From: Piscinibacter sp. | GTDB lineage: Bacteria; Pseudomonadota; Gammaproteobacteria; Burkholderiales; Burkholderiaceae_C | Direction: 5' to 3' | Assembly (NCBI GenBank): GCA_019635485.1 | Contig: JAHBZL010000033.1 | Coordinates: 1 to 58,822, forward strand | DNA: 58,822 bases | Part shown: positions 31,392-39,638 of the stretch, in pieces | How the letters are laid out: every line of letters begins with the position of its first letter | Position numbering within the stretch: the first letter of the stretch is position 1 | Notes under the pieces: generated by a model | Seen by the model: only the letters and a program-made list of their open reading frames with translations | What the model was told of the DNA's origin: nothing | Database searches by the model: none | Made by a program: the position numbers and the translations under genes

Positions 31392-31958
31392 TCACGCCTT
31401 CGCGCAGGTGACGGTGACGTCCGTCGGGTTGGTGACGATGTCGAACACCGCCGAACGCTTCTGCGACTGCGCGACCAGCGCGGCGATCTCCGCCGCGGTG
31501 GCATCGGCATCGATCTCGTAGTGCACCTTGACGGCGTCGAAGCCGTTGCGCACGTTCGTGTCGATGCCGAGGATGCCGCGCAGGTCCATCGGTGCTTCCA
31601 GCGTGGCCTTCACCGAGCGGAGCTGGATGTTGCGGCGCTGCGCGACCGCGGCGACGCCGGCCGACAGGCAGCCGGCCAGGCCGACGAGCACCATCTCCAC
31701 CGGCGTGGCGCCATGGTCCTCGGAGGCGAAGATCTCCGGGTGGTCGGTGTCGAAGCGGAACGGCTGGCGATGTTTCTGCTCGCCGCCCAGGCCGTGGAAA
31801 CCTTCGACGCTCGAGCGGGTGTGCGTGCCGCGCTGCCACTCGCTGGTGGCGCGCCACTGGAAGCGGGCCGCCTCGGGCGTGGCCGTGAGCGCCTCGCGGG
31901 CGCCCAGGAGCGCGGTGACGTTGACGCCGTTGTCGACGGTGAGAGTCTGCTGAGTCAT
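31392..31958 (-). CDS. OsmC-family peroxiredoxin-like protein
   Basis: A 188-residue OsmC/Ohr-fold protein. It has the family regions HPEIFASEDHGATPVEMVLVG before the central helix and GLAGCLSAGVAAVAQRR, where the cysteine is one of the pair used for hydroperoxide reduction, and ends in FDIVTNPTDVTVTC with another Cys near the C-terminus. Such proteins detoxify organic hydroperoxides or handle reactive sulfur with low-molecular-weight thiols. The start at 31958 precedes DNG VNVTALL. Its promoter carries the 39-bp element B, shared with the methyltransferase/cysK gene cluster beyond the BTAD regulator. Confidence 0.88.
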   Translation of the reverse strand: MTQQTLTVDNGVNVTALLGAREALTATPEAARFQWRATSEWQRGTHTRSSVEGFHGLGGEQKHRQPFRFDTDHPEIFASEDHGATPVEMVLVGLAGCLSAGVAAVAQRRNIQLRSVKATLEAPMDLRGILGIDTNVRNGFDAVKVHYEIDADATAAEIAALVAQSQKRSAVFDIVTNPTDVTVTCAKA

Positions 31959-32045
31959 GGGTCGGGGTCCTGATTCAAGGGTCGGAGGGGCATCCGGACG
32001 AGACGCCGGACGGCGGGCATGAAGTGCCGTTGCACCCTCCCGCGG

Positions 32046-32084
32046 AGCGCACTGTGCGCAAGCCCGCGTTGCACGCGCGTTCCA
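32046..32084 (-). promoter_or_regulatory. Shared 39-bp promoter element, copy B (upstream of osmC)
   Basis: Read on the minus strand this starts TGGAACGCGCGTGCAACG and ends TGCGCACAGTGCGCT. It matches copy A (35150-35188, plus strand) at 35 of 39 bases, in the same orientation to the downstream gene. It contains two heptamers, TGGAACG and TGCAACG, with starts 11 bp apart, then the inverted repeat GCGCAC-A-GTGCGC. It ends 87 bases before the osmC ATG and lies 30 bases beyond the stop of the BTAD regulator gene. Confidence 0.8.
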
Positions 32085-32113
32085 CGTCCGGCGCCGCGTG
32101 GCGGCGCGGCGGG

Positions 32114-35100
32114 TCAGGCGCCGGCGTCGAGTGCGGCCAGCAGGGGCCCGTGGGCGAGATCGCGCTGCTGGACGATGCCCTGCAGCAGCGCCTCCAGCGT
32201 CAGGCCGGGCCAGGGCGGGTCCACGATCGGCGGCGACGCGCGGCGCGCCCACGCGGCGCGCAGTTCGTCGCGATCGGGCGCGCTCAGCGACGGTTCGTCC
32301 GCGGCGAACGCCAGCACGCGGCGCGCCGCACGGGCGTGGCCCTGCACCTCGAGCAGCTCGGCCCAGGCGAGCAGCACGGCGGGCTTGACCGATTGCGCGC
32401 CGAGTGTCAGCGCCAGTTCGGCGCCGCCGGCCAGCAGCGCGCGCGCCGGCTCGAGCTCGCCGCGCCGGGTGGCCAGCCGCGCGAGCTGCACCTTCAGCCA
32501 GCCGACGAGTGTGCGCAGCCCGCCGGCGAGCGCCACCTCGAGAGCCTGCTCGGCGTGCACGCGGGCCGCCTGCTGGTCGTCCGCCTTGAGCGCCAGCTCC
32601 GTCAGGTTGGCCAGCACGAAGGCGCGGGTGCTGACGAGGCCGTGGCGCTCGCTCAGCTCCAGTGCCTCGCGCAGATGCGCCTGGGCGGCCGCGTCGTCGT
32701 CCATGAAGGTCAGCATCGAACCGAGGTTGTTCAGGCACACCGCCACGCGCGCATGGTCGCCGTGGCGTCGATGCTGGGCGAGCGCCTCGAGCGTGAGGCG
32801 CAGCGCCTCGTCGTAGTGCCCCAGCCGCTTTTCGCACAGCGCGAGGTTGTCGAGCGTCGAGGCCGTGTCGTGGGCGCGCCCGCCGGCCTGCGCCAGCTCC
32901 AGCGCGCGCTGGTAGGCGTAGCGGGCGTCGGCCGGCCGGCCGGTGGCGATCGCGCAGCCGCCCAGCACCGCCAGCGCCTGGAAGCGCGCCTCGCGCGGCG
33001 ACGTCGCCGGGCGTGCGGCCAGCGCGAGCGAGGCGCTGGCCTCGGCCTCGGCGAAACGCGCCAGCCGCATCTCCATCAGGGCGGCCTGGCTCAGCAGCAG
33101 CATGCGCAGCCGCTCGTCGGCCTGGCCGGGCGGCGAATCCACGGCCTGGCGCAGCAGCGCCAGCCCTTCCTCGAAGCGGGCGCGGTGCTCGAAGTAGTTC
33201 AGCAGGGTCGGCGCGCTGTGCTGCAGCGCCTCGGCGCCGCCCGGGGCGCACGAGAACGCCCAGGCGCGCCGGCAGTTCTCGAAGTCGGCGTCGATCGCCT
33301 GCAGGGCTTCGCGCTGCCCGTGTTCCGTCGCGGGCGCGAGCGGCCGCAGCCAGCGATGGAAATACGCCGCGTGGGCCGCCAGCGTCGCATCGCGCGCCGC
33401 GCTCGTGTCGAGCCGCTGCGCGGCCAGCTGCTGCACCAGCGGATGCAGCTGGAGGCGCGCGCCGTCCTTGGCGAGCAGGGACTTGTCGGCCAGCGCGCCC
33501 AGCACCGGCAGCGAGGCGCCGGCCACGGCGCGCGCCGCCTCGATCGAGAAGCCGCCGTGGAAGACCGACAGCCGGGCCAGCGCGTCGCGCTCGACGGGCG
33601 TGAGGTGCCGCCACGAGTGCTCGAACACGGCCTCGATGCTGGCGTGGCGCGGCGGATGGCGGGCATCGGCGGCGCGCAGCAGCTCGGTGCCGCCGCGCAG
33701 TTCGTCGGCGATTGCCTGGCAGGAGAGCATGCGCACCCAGGCGGCCGCGAGCTCGAGCGCCAGCGGCAGGCCTTCGACCAGCCGGCAGATGTCGACGATG
33801 GCCGCCCGCTCGGGCGCCGCGGCGAAGCCGGGCTCGACACGCCGCGCGGCCCGCACGAACAGGCGCACGGCGTCGAAGGACTCGGCGCGGTCGTCGTCCT
33901 CCGGGTCCGGGCAGGGCAGGCCCTCGATCGGCATCGACCACTCGCCCGCCACGGCCAGGCGCAGGCGCGAGGTGACGACGATCTTCAGTCGCGGGCAGGC
34001 CTGCAGCAGCCGGTCCAGCAGCGGCGCGTGCTCGGCCAGCTGCTCGAAGTTGTCGAGCACCAGCAGCAGGGCCCGCTCGCGCCAGGCGTCGATCGCCCGC
34101 GCCAGCGCATCGCCCGGCCCGCGGCCGCTCGCGACATCGGCGGCCCGGGCCAGGCGCTGGCCGAACTGCAGCGGCGTGTCCACGTCCTCCAGGGCGACGA
34201 ACAGCGCGCCGTCGGCGAACGTCGGCCCCAGCTGCTGCAGCACGCGGCGCGCCAGGCGGGTCTTGCCGACGCCGCCGGGGCCGATCAGGCACAGCAGGCG
34301 GCATTCGGCATGCCCGAGCAGGTCGGCGATGCGCTGCAGTTCGATCGAGCGGCCCACGAAGCCGTCGTCGCCCGGGGCGGCGGACGGGGGGGCGTCCGCC
34401 ACGACCGGCGCGGAGCGGGGTGCCACGCTCAGGCTGTCGTGCAGCGCGCGCAGCTCGGTGCCGGGCGACAGCCCGAGGTCCGCCGAGAGCCGTTCGGCGA
34501 ACTGCCGGTAGGCGAGCCGCGCTGCGCCCGCCTGGCCGGCACGGGCGAGGGCGCGCAGGTGGTGCTGCAAGGCCGTCTCGTCCAGCGGATCGGCGTCGAG
34601 CAGCCGGGCCGACAGCGCGACGGCCTCGCCCGCGGCGAGCCCGGCGTCGTCGAGCTGCGCGATCGCCGCGCTGCGCCAGGCGGCGCGCAGGCGTTCGCGC
34701 TCGAAGCCGGCCCAGTGCGTCCAGGCGTCGCTCTGCCCGTCGTCGAAGCCGGCCAGCAGCTCGCCCCGGTACAGCGCCAGCGCCTCGGCCGGACGGGCCT
34801 CGCGCAGCGCCGTCTCGAAGTCCGCCGCATCGGTGGGGAGCAGCAGTCGCAGCGCGGCGCCTTCGGACTCGATGTCCAACGCCCAGGGCAGCGAGGCCAT
34901 CCGGAACAGGGTCTTGCGCAGGTTCGCGAAGGCGAGCCGCGCCGGCTGCTCGGGCCACAGCAGCGCGGCGATCTCGGTGCGCGGCACCCAGTCGCGCCGC
35001 AGCGCCAGCAGCGCGACGAGCTGGGTGCGGCGCTCGAAGGGCAGCGCGGCGGCGGCGCCGCCGCGCACCAGCGCCGGCGGGCCGAACAGGCTCAGGCGCA

Positions 35101-35116
35101 GGTCCGACGCATCCAT
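32114..35116 (-). CDS. BTAD/SARP-type regulator with NB-ARC ATPase and TPR domains
   Basis: A 1000-residue AfsR-like regulator. Residues 5-95 are an OmpR/SARP winged-helix (LRLSLFGPPALVRGG, RTEIAALLWPEQPARLAFAN), 100-245 a bacterial transcriptional-activator domain (ALALYRGELLAGFDD), about 270-560 an ATPase with Walker A GPGGVGKT and Walker B LLLVLDN, and the remainder TPR-like repeats (TASTLDNLALCEKRLGHYDE). SARP domains bind direct repeats spaced by 11 bp, the spacing seen in the element flanking this gene on both sides. It probably controls osmC and the methyltransferase operon, and itself, since copy A also lies in its own upstream region. ATG at 35116 chosen as the first codon before the DNA-binding domain. 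Confidence 0.92.
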   Translation of the reverse strand: MDASDLRLSLFGPPALVRGGAAAALPFERRTQLVALLALRRDWVPRTEIAALLWPEQPARLAFANLRKTLFRMASLPWALDIESEGAALRLLLPTDAADFETALREARPAEALALYRGELLAGFDDGQSDAWTHWAGFERERLRAAWRSAAIAQLDDAGLAAGEAVALSARLLDADPLDETALQHHLRALARAGQAGAARLAYRQFAERLSADLGLSPGTELRALHDSLSVAPRSAPVVADAPPSAAPGDDGFVGRSIELQRIADLLGHAECRLLCLIGPGGVGKTRLARRVLQQLGPTFADGALFVALEDVDTPLQFGQRLARAADVASGRGPGDALARAIDAWRERALLLVLDNFEQLAEHAPLLDRLLQACPRLKIVVTSRLRLAVAGEWSMPIEGLPCPDPEDDDRAESFDAVRLFVRAARRVEPGFAAAPERAAIVDICRLVEGLPLALELAAAWVRMLSCQAIADELRGGTELLRAADARHPPRHASIEAVFEHSWRHLTPVERDALARLSVFHGGFSIEAARAVAGASLPVLGALADKSLLAKDGARLQLHPLVQQLAAQRLDTSAARDATLAAHAAYFHRWLRPLAPATEHGQREALQAIDADFENCRRAWAFSCAPGGAEALQHSAPTLLNYFEHRARFEEGLALLRQAVDSPPGQADERLRMLLLSQAALMEMRLARFAEAEASASLALAARPATSPREARFQALAVLGGCAIATGRPADARYAYQRALELAQAGGRAHDTASTLDNLALCEKRLGHYDEALRLTLEALAQHRRHGDHARVAVCLNNLGSMLTFMDDDAAAQAHLREALELSERHGLVSTRAFVLANLTELALKADDQQAARVHAEQALEVALAGGLRTLVGWLKVQLARLATRRGELEPARALLAGGAELALTLGAQSVKPAVLLAWAELLEVQGHARAARRVLAFAADEPSLSAPDRDELRAAWARRASPPIVDPPWPGLTLEALLQGIVQQRDLAHGPLLAALDAGA

Positions 35117-35149
35117 GGGGGCGCCAGTATGGTGGCAGTCGGCACGGCA

Positions 35150-35188
35150 TGGAACGCCCATGCAACGCGGGCCTGCGCACAGTGCGCC
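35150..35188 (+). promoter_or_regulatory. Shared 39-bp promoter element, copy A (upstream of methyltransferase operon)
   Basis: On the plus strand it starts TGGAACGCCCATGCAACG and ends TGCGCACAGTGCGCC. It lies 47 bases before the methyltransferase ATG and 33 bases upstream of the divergent BTAD gene start. A CATACT hexamer on the minus strand (35131-35126) could be the -10 of the BTAD gene, which would put its -35 on the edge of this element and suggest autoregulation. Confidence 0.8.
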
Positions 35189-35235
35189 ACCTGTCCACTG
35201 CCCGCCCGCCCGTCGTGCGCCCTCTCGCCCCATCG

Positions 35236-36081
35236 ATGCCGTTCCCCGCCGACCCGGCCACCGCGCTGAAGCGCCGCCTGGCGGCGGGCTGGGCGGGCGG
35301 CGACTACGCCGTCATCGGGGCCACCCTGCAGGTGGTCGCCGAGAACCTCGTCGAGGCGGTCGACCTGCGCGCGGGCGAACGGGTGCTCGACGTGGCGGCC
35401 GGCACCGGCAACGCCTCGCTCGCGGCCGCGCGCCGGTTCGCCCACGTCACGTCCACCGACCTGCAGAGCCTGCTGCTGGACAAGGGCCGCGAACGTGCCA
35501 GGGCCGAGGCGCTGCCGGTGACCTTCATCGTTGCCGACGCGGAGGAGCTGCCGTTCGCGGACGCGAGCTTCGACGTCGTGCTCTCGACCTTCGGCGCGAT
35601 GTACGCGCCGGACCAGGCGAAGGCGGCGCGCGAACTGCGTCGTGTGCTCAAGCCCGGCGGCCGCATCGGGCTGGCGAACTGGACGCCCGATGGTGTCGCC
35701 GGGCGCCTCCTGCAGACCCTCGCCGCCCATGTGCCGCCGCCGCCCGGCCTGCCGCCGCCGACCCGCTGGGGCGTGCCGGCCGAACTCGCGGCACTGCTCG
35801 ACCTGGACCCGGCTTGCCTGCGCTGCGCGCGGCGCAGCTTCCACTTCCGCTACCGCTCGGCGCTGCACTGGGTGCAGGTGTTCCGCGACTTCCACGGCCC
35901 GACGCGCCGGGCCTTCGCGGCGCTCGACGCGCCCGGCCAGCGCACGCTGGAGCGCGAGCTCGGCGCGCTGCTGGACGCGGCGAACGCCGGGGGCGCCGGC
36001 TCCCTCGTCGTCGCCGCCGACTACCTCGAAGCGGTGATCCGTCCCGATGGCCCCGTGCCCATTTCCTCCCCCGTCCTCTAG
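35236..36081 (+). CDS. Class I SAM-dependent methyltransferase
   Basis: A 281-residue UbiE-like methyltransferase: motif I VLDVAAGTGNASLAAARR, acidic strand-2 end TSTDLQ, motif II VADAEELPFADASFDVVLST and motif III RVLKPGGRIGLANW. The middle C-x2-C in ACLRCARRSF is unusual but not diagnostic. The ATG at 36 bases after the upstream CATCG tract (35236) gives a normal N-terminus. It is the first gene of a run with the cysteine synthase fusion (10 bp on) and the AhpD-like gene, behind the 39-bp element. Thiol or sulfur methylation would fit the neighbours but is not shown. Confidence 0.86.
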   Translation: MPFPADPATALKRRLAAGWAGGDYAVIGATLQVVAENLVEAVDLRAGERVLDVAAGTGNASLAAARRFAHVTSTDLQSLLLDKGRERARAEALPVTFIVADAEELPFADASFDVVLSTFGAMYAPDQAKAARELRRVLKPGGRIGLANWTPDGVAGRLLQTLAAHVPPPPGLPPPTRWGVPAELAALLDLDPACLRCARRSFHFRYRSALHWVQVFRDFHGPTRRAFAALDAPGQRTLERELGALLDAANAGGAGSLVVAADYLEAVIRPDGPVPISSPVL

Positions 36082-36091
36082 AGAAACACCC

Positions 36092-37603
36092 ATGCCACGC
36101 TACGACAACATCCTGCAGACCATCGGCAACACGCCGCTCGTGCGCCTGAACAAGCTCGCGCCCGCGGGCGTGCACGTGCACGTCAAGATCGAATCCTTCA
36201 ACCCGCTCGGGTCGGTCAAGGACCGGATGGCCCGCGCCGTCATCGAGGATGCCGAGCGGCGCGGCACGCTGCGCCCGGGACAGACGGTCATCGAGGCGAC
36301 CAGCGGCAACACCGGCATCGGCCTGGCGATGGTGTGCGCCCAGAAGGGTTACCCGCTGGTGCTGACGATGGCCGAGAGCTTCAGCGTCGAGCGGCGCAAG
36401 CTGCTGCGCTTCCTCGGCGCGCGCGTGGTGCTGACGCCGGCGGCCGAGAAGGGCACCGGGATGCTGAACAAGGCCGTCGAGCTGGCCGAGGCGCACGGCT
36501 GGTTCCTGTGTCGCCAGTTCGACAACGAAGCCAACGCCGAGGTGCACACGCGCACCACCGCGCAGGAGATCCTGGCCGATTTCGACGGCGAGCGCATCCA
36601 CGCCTTCGTCTCCGGTTTCGGCACCGGCGGCACGCTGCTCGGCGTGGCACGCGGGCTGAAGGCAGCCGACCCGGGCATCCGCGTCGTCGCCGCCGAACCC
36701 GACAACTCGCAGCTGCTGGGCAGCGGCATCCCCCAGGTGCGCGACGCCGACGGCATGCCCAGCGCCAGCCACCCGCAGTTCCGCCCGCACCTGATGCAGG
36801 GCTGGAGCCCGGACTTCATCTCGCGCCTGACCGAGGCTGCGACCGCCGAGGGGCTGGTCGACGAGGTCGTGCCGGTGAACGGCAACGAGGCGCTGCGCCT
36901 GGCGCGCGAGCTGGCGACCAAGGAAGGCATCTTCGTCGGCACCTCCAGCGGCGCGACGCTCGCCGCCGCGCTCGAGGTGGCGCGCCGCGCCCCGCCGGGC
37001 AGCCACATCGTCTGCATGCTGCCCGACACCGGCGAGCGTTACCTGTCGACGCCGCTGTTCGAGGCCATCGGCGTCGACATGAACGACGAGGAGCTGGAAC
37101 TGTCGCGCTCGACGCCCGGCTACCGCTTCGACGCGGCCGCACCGGCACCCGCCGCACCCGCGCCGCAGCCGAAGCCGGTGCAGCCGCAACCGGTCGTCGC
37201 GCTGGACGCCGAGGCGCAGGCCTGCGTCGACCAGGTCATCCGGGACGAGCCGGTGGTGATGTTCGCGCTCGAGTGGTGCGAGTTCTGCTGGGCGGTGCGC
37301 AAGCTGCTCGCGCGGCTGGGCGTCGGCTACCGCAGCGTGGACATCGACTCGGTCGCCTTCCAGCAGCACGACCTGGGCACGCGGATCCGCGCCGTGCTGA
37401 AGGCGCGCACCGGTGCGCCCACCATCCCGCAGATCTGGATCGGCGGCGTGCACGTGGGCGGTGCCATGGACCTGTTCGCCGCGCTGCGCGAGGGTCGCCT
37501 GCAGCGGCTGCTGGCGGACGCCGGCGTCGCCTGTCCGCTCGATGCCGACGTCGACCCGACCCAGTTCCTGCCCAAGTGGCTGCATCCGCGCCAGGCCGCC
37601 TGA
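36092..37603 (+). CDS. Cysteine synthase fused to a glutaredoxin domain
   Basis: A 503-residue fusion. Residues 1-320 are a PLP-dependent O-acetylserine sulfhydrylase: TIGNTPLVRLN, PLP lysine in SVKDRM, EATSGNTGIGLA and GFGTGGTL, with CMLPDTGERYLST at the end. A Pro/Ala-rich linker (about 347-370) leads to a glutaredoxin-like domain of about 100 residues with CEFC (in EWCEFCWAVRKLL), cis-Pro TIPQIWI and GGVHVGGAMD. Cysteine synthase plus glutaredoxin in one chain suggests thiolation coupled to disulfide or persulfide reduction. It is 10 bp after the methyltransferase gene and 13 bp before the AhpD-like gene. Which sulfur donor it uses is unknown. Confidence 0.92.
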   Translation: MPRYDNILQTIGNTPLVRLNKLAPAGVHVHVKIESFNPLGSVKDRMARAVIEDAERRGTLRPGQTVIEATSGNTGIGLAMVCAQKGYPLVLTMAESFSVERRKLLRFLGARVVLTPAAEKGTGMLNKAVELAEAHGWFLCRQFDNEANAEVHTRTTAQEILADFDGERIHAFVSGFGTGGTLLGVARGLKAADPGIRVVAAEPDNSQLLGSGIPQVRDADGMPSASHPQFRPHLMQGWSPDFISRLTEAATAEGLVDEVVPVNGNEALRLARELATKEGIFVGTSSGATLAAALEVARRAPPGSHIVCMLPDTGERYLSTPLFEAIGVDMNDEELELSRSTPGYRFDAAAPAPAAPAPQPKPVQPQPVVALDAEAQACVDQVIRDEPVVMFALEWCEFCWAVRKLLARLGVGYRSVDIDSVAFQQHDLGTRIRAVLKARTGAPTIPQIWIGGVHVGGAMDLFAALREGRLQRLLADAGVACPLDADVDPTQFLPKWLHPRQAA

Positions 37604-37616
37604 GGAGACGACGACC

Positions 37617-38270
37617 ATGAGCTTCATCACCACCACGCCGCCCCAGGGCGCGACCGGAACCGTGGCCGCGATGTACCGGCGCCAGCAGGACAACTGGGGC
37701 TTCGTGCCCAACTACGCCAAGGTGTTCTGCCACCGGCCCGAGGTCATGGCGCGCTGGGCGCAGCTGCTGGCCGAGATCAAGCGCCCGATGGACAAGCGCC
37801 GCTTCGAGCTGGTGACCTTCGTCGCCGCCCACGAACTGCGCCACTCCGCCTGCGCGCTGGCTCACGGCAAGGCGCTGCGCCAGTTCTTCAGCGACGCGCA
37901 GATCGTCGCCATCGCCGAGGATCGCCTGGACGGGCTGCTGGAGGCGCCGGAGCGGGCCATGCTCGCCTTCGCGCGCCGCATCGCGCGCGACGCGGCGCAG
38001 GTCTCGTCCGAGGACGTCGCCGCCTTGCAGGCGGCCGGCTTCGGCGATGCGGAGATCTTCGACATCGCCGCGGTGGCGGCCGGCCGCGCCTTCTTCACCA
38101 AGCTGCTCGACGGCCTGGGCGTGGCGCCGGACGCGCCCTTCCTGGCCCTCGACGAGCCGCTGCGCCGCACGCTGACGCTCGGGCGGGCGATCGACACGCA
38201 GGCCCCGGCGACGCTGCGGCCCGGGACGCCCGCGCCCGAAAGCGCCGCGGCCGGTGGCGTCAGCGGCTGA
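37617..38270 (+). CDS. Carboxymuconolactone decarboxylase / AhpD-like protein
   Basis: A 217-residue alpha-helical protein of the AhpD/CMD superfamily (peroxidase-related group), with FVPNYAKVFCHRPEVMARW at the N-terminal helix and FVAAHELRHSACALAHGKAL at the active-site helix. Normal AhpD proteins have E-x2-C-x2-C-x3-H; here the first Cys is replaced by His (HELRHSACALAH), so the disulfide-based peroxidase cycle is unlikely to work in the usual way. ATG at 37617 follows a GAGGAG ribosome site. It ends the operon of methyltransferase, cysteine synthase-glutaredoxin and this gene. Its tail overlaps the acyltransferase gene by 11 bp. Confidence 0.85.
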   Translation: MSFITTTPPQGATGTVAAMYRRQQDNWGFVPNYAKVFCHRPEVMARWAQLLAEIKRPMDKRRFELVTFVAAHELRHSACALAHGKALRQFFSDAQIVAIAEDRLDGLLEAPERAMLAFARRIARDAAQVSSEDVAALQAAGFGDAEIFDIAAVAAGRAFFTKLLDGLGVAPDAPFLALDEPLRRTLTLGRAIDTQAPATLRPGTPAPESAAAGGVSG

Positions 38271-39495
38271 GACCGCGGGCGCCGGAAGGCGCCCGGATGC
38301 CGAACAGGGTGCGCAGCGGCGGGACGTAGCGGAACACGAAGGTGCACAGCGCGACCACGGCCCACGACAGCAGGACGGAGAGTGCCCAGCGCGGCCAGAT
38401 GCCCAGGTCCGACCCGAGCAGCAGGTAGGTGGCGGCCGTGAGGGGGGCGTAGTGCAGCAGGTAGAGCGGGAAGGACAGGTCGCGGGCCAGGCCCAGCATC
38501 GGCCCGCTCGCCAGCAGGTACCGCCGCCCGAGCCCGATCGCGGCCACGACGAGCCACCATGCGGCGAGCCCGCGCAGGAACTGCGCGAGCAGGTGGAAGG
38601 CCTGGTAGCCGGCGCCGACGGGAAGCCACTCGTAGCAGGCCAGGCGCGCGGCGAAGGCGGCGAGGCCGAGCACGAGCGCGGTGAACCCATGGCGCTCGGC
38701 CGCCTCGGGGAGGCGCGGATCCACACCCGCGAGGTACCCGGACACGAAGAAGCTCAGGTAGACCGTGACGTTGGCCCAATCGTCGACGAGGTTCTGGTAG
38801 CCCGGCCACCCGGGGCGGAACGCCGCCTCGAGCAGGGCGATCCACAGTGCGGGCGCCAGCACGCCCGCCGCGTGCACCGTGCCGGTTGTTCCTGTGCCGT
38901 GCGGCACCGGGGGGCCGCGCCGTCGCCAGGCCTGGAACAACGGCAGCGCGGCGACGGAGAACACGAACAGGTAGACCAGGAACCAGAGATGGCCCCAGTC
39001 GAAATGGCCGGGGCTGCCGGGCCCCGTGCTGATGCCGTCGAAGAAGCGGGGATAGAAGGCGAGGAAACCGCCCTCGAAGGTCCGGAAGTCGAGGGCACGC
39101 AGCCAGGCCTGGATCGGGATCACCAGCAGCGTGATCAGCCCGAAGGGCAGCATCAGGCGGCGCGCCCGTTCGCCGATGAAGGCGGCCGCGCCGCGACTTT
39201 GCAGCGAGTGCGCGGCGCCCATGCCCGACACGAGGAACAGCAGGTGCATGCCCCAGTTGTCCAGGAACACGGTGAACAGGCGCAGGGCGTCGGGGCCGAA
39301 GCGGCCGTACAGGCCGCGACCCGCGAGCACGGCATCGCGCACCGGATCGTCGTAGACGTAGACGACGCCGTAGCCGGTGTAGGACAGTGCCGCGTGGAAC
39401 GGCGCCAGCGAGAGCACGACGATGAAGCGCAGCCAGTCCAGGTAGGCGAGCCGCTGCGCGCCCGGCGGGGCGCCGCCCGGGGGCAACACGCGCAT
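38260..39495 (-). CDS. Acyltransferase 3 family membrane protein
   Basis: A 411-residue inner-membrane protein with about ten to eleven helices. The first helix region AYLDWLRFIVVLSLAPFHAAL has the R/H pair of the acyltransferase_3 family, and DWGHLWFLVYLFVF, SFPLYLLHYAPLTAATYLL and VSGYLAGVDPRL are typical. Members transfer acyl groups to sugars, glycans or other exported compounds; OpgC-like succinylation of glucans is one known case. The ATG at 39495 was selected; the open frame extends further. A stable hairpin sits just upstream in its leader. No polysaccharide genes are close, so the acceptor is unknown. Confidence 0.87.
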   Translation of the reverse strand: MRVLPPGGAPPGAQRLAYLDWLRFIVVLSLAPFHAALSYTGYGVVYVYDDPVRDAVLAGRGLYGRFGPDALRLFTVFLDNWGMHLLFLVSGMGAAHSLQSRGAAAFIGERARRLMLPFGLITLLVIPIQAWLRALDFRTFEGGFLAFYPRFFDGISTGPGSPGHFDWGHLWFLVYLFVFSVAALPLFQAWRRRGPPVPHGTGTTGTVHAAGVLAPALWIALLEAAFRPGWPGYQNLVDDWANVTVYLSFFVSGYLAGVDPRLPEAAERHGFTALVLGLAAFAARLACYEWLPVGAGYQAFHLLAQFLRGLAAWWLVVAAIGLGRRYLLASGPMLGLARDLSFPLYLLHYAPLTAATYLLLGSDLGIWPRWALSVLLSWAVVALCTFVFRYVPPLRTLFGIRAPSGARGLSR

Positions 39496-39504
39496 CGAGA
39501 ATCT

Positions 39505-39540
39505 CCGCCGAGCGTGGGACCGGCCACCCGGGCTCGGCGG
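39505..39540 (-). promoter_or_regulatory. Long hairpin in the acyltransferase leader
   Basis: CCGCCGAGC (39505-39513) pairs with GCTCGGCGG (39532-39540), with an inner GTGG/CCAC pair (39514-39517, 39524-39527). It lies 10-45 bp upstream of the acyltransferase ATG on the transcribed strand. It could be an mRNA stem that limits initiation, or an operator; no T-run follows. Confidence 0.5.
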
Positions 39541-39638
39541 CGGGTGACCGTCGCGCAGGTTAGGCGCGCGAGCCCGGCGGGCGTTGCGCCCGATCAAGCC
39601 GCGTGAAGTGCGCCGCCCGAGGCTGCCCTCACACCTTG

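Noticed and set aside
31392-35261. One continuous minus-strand frame of 1289 codons covering osmC and beyond
   Set aside because: Only the last 188 codons are osmC. The upstream part is out of frame with the BTAD-ATPase gene and has no domain logic; it stays open because of high GC.
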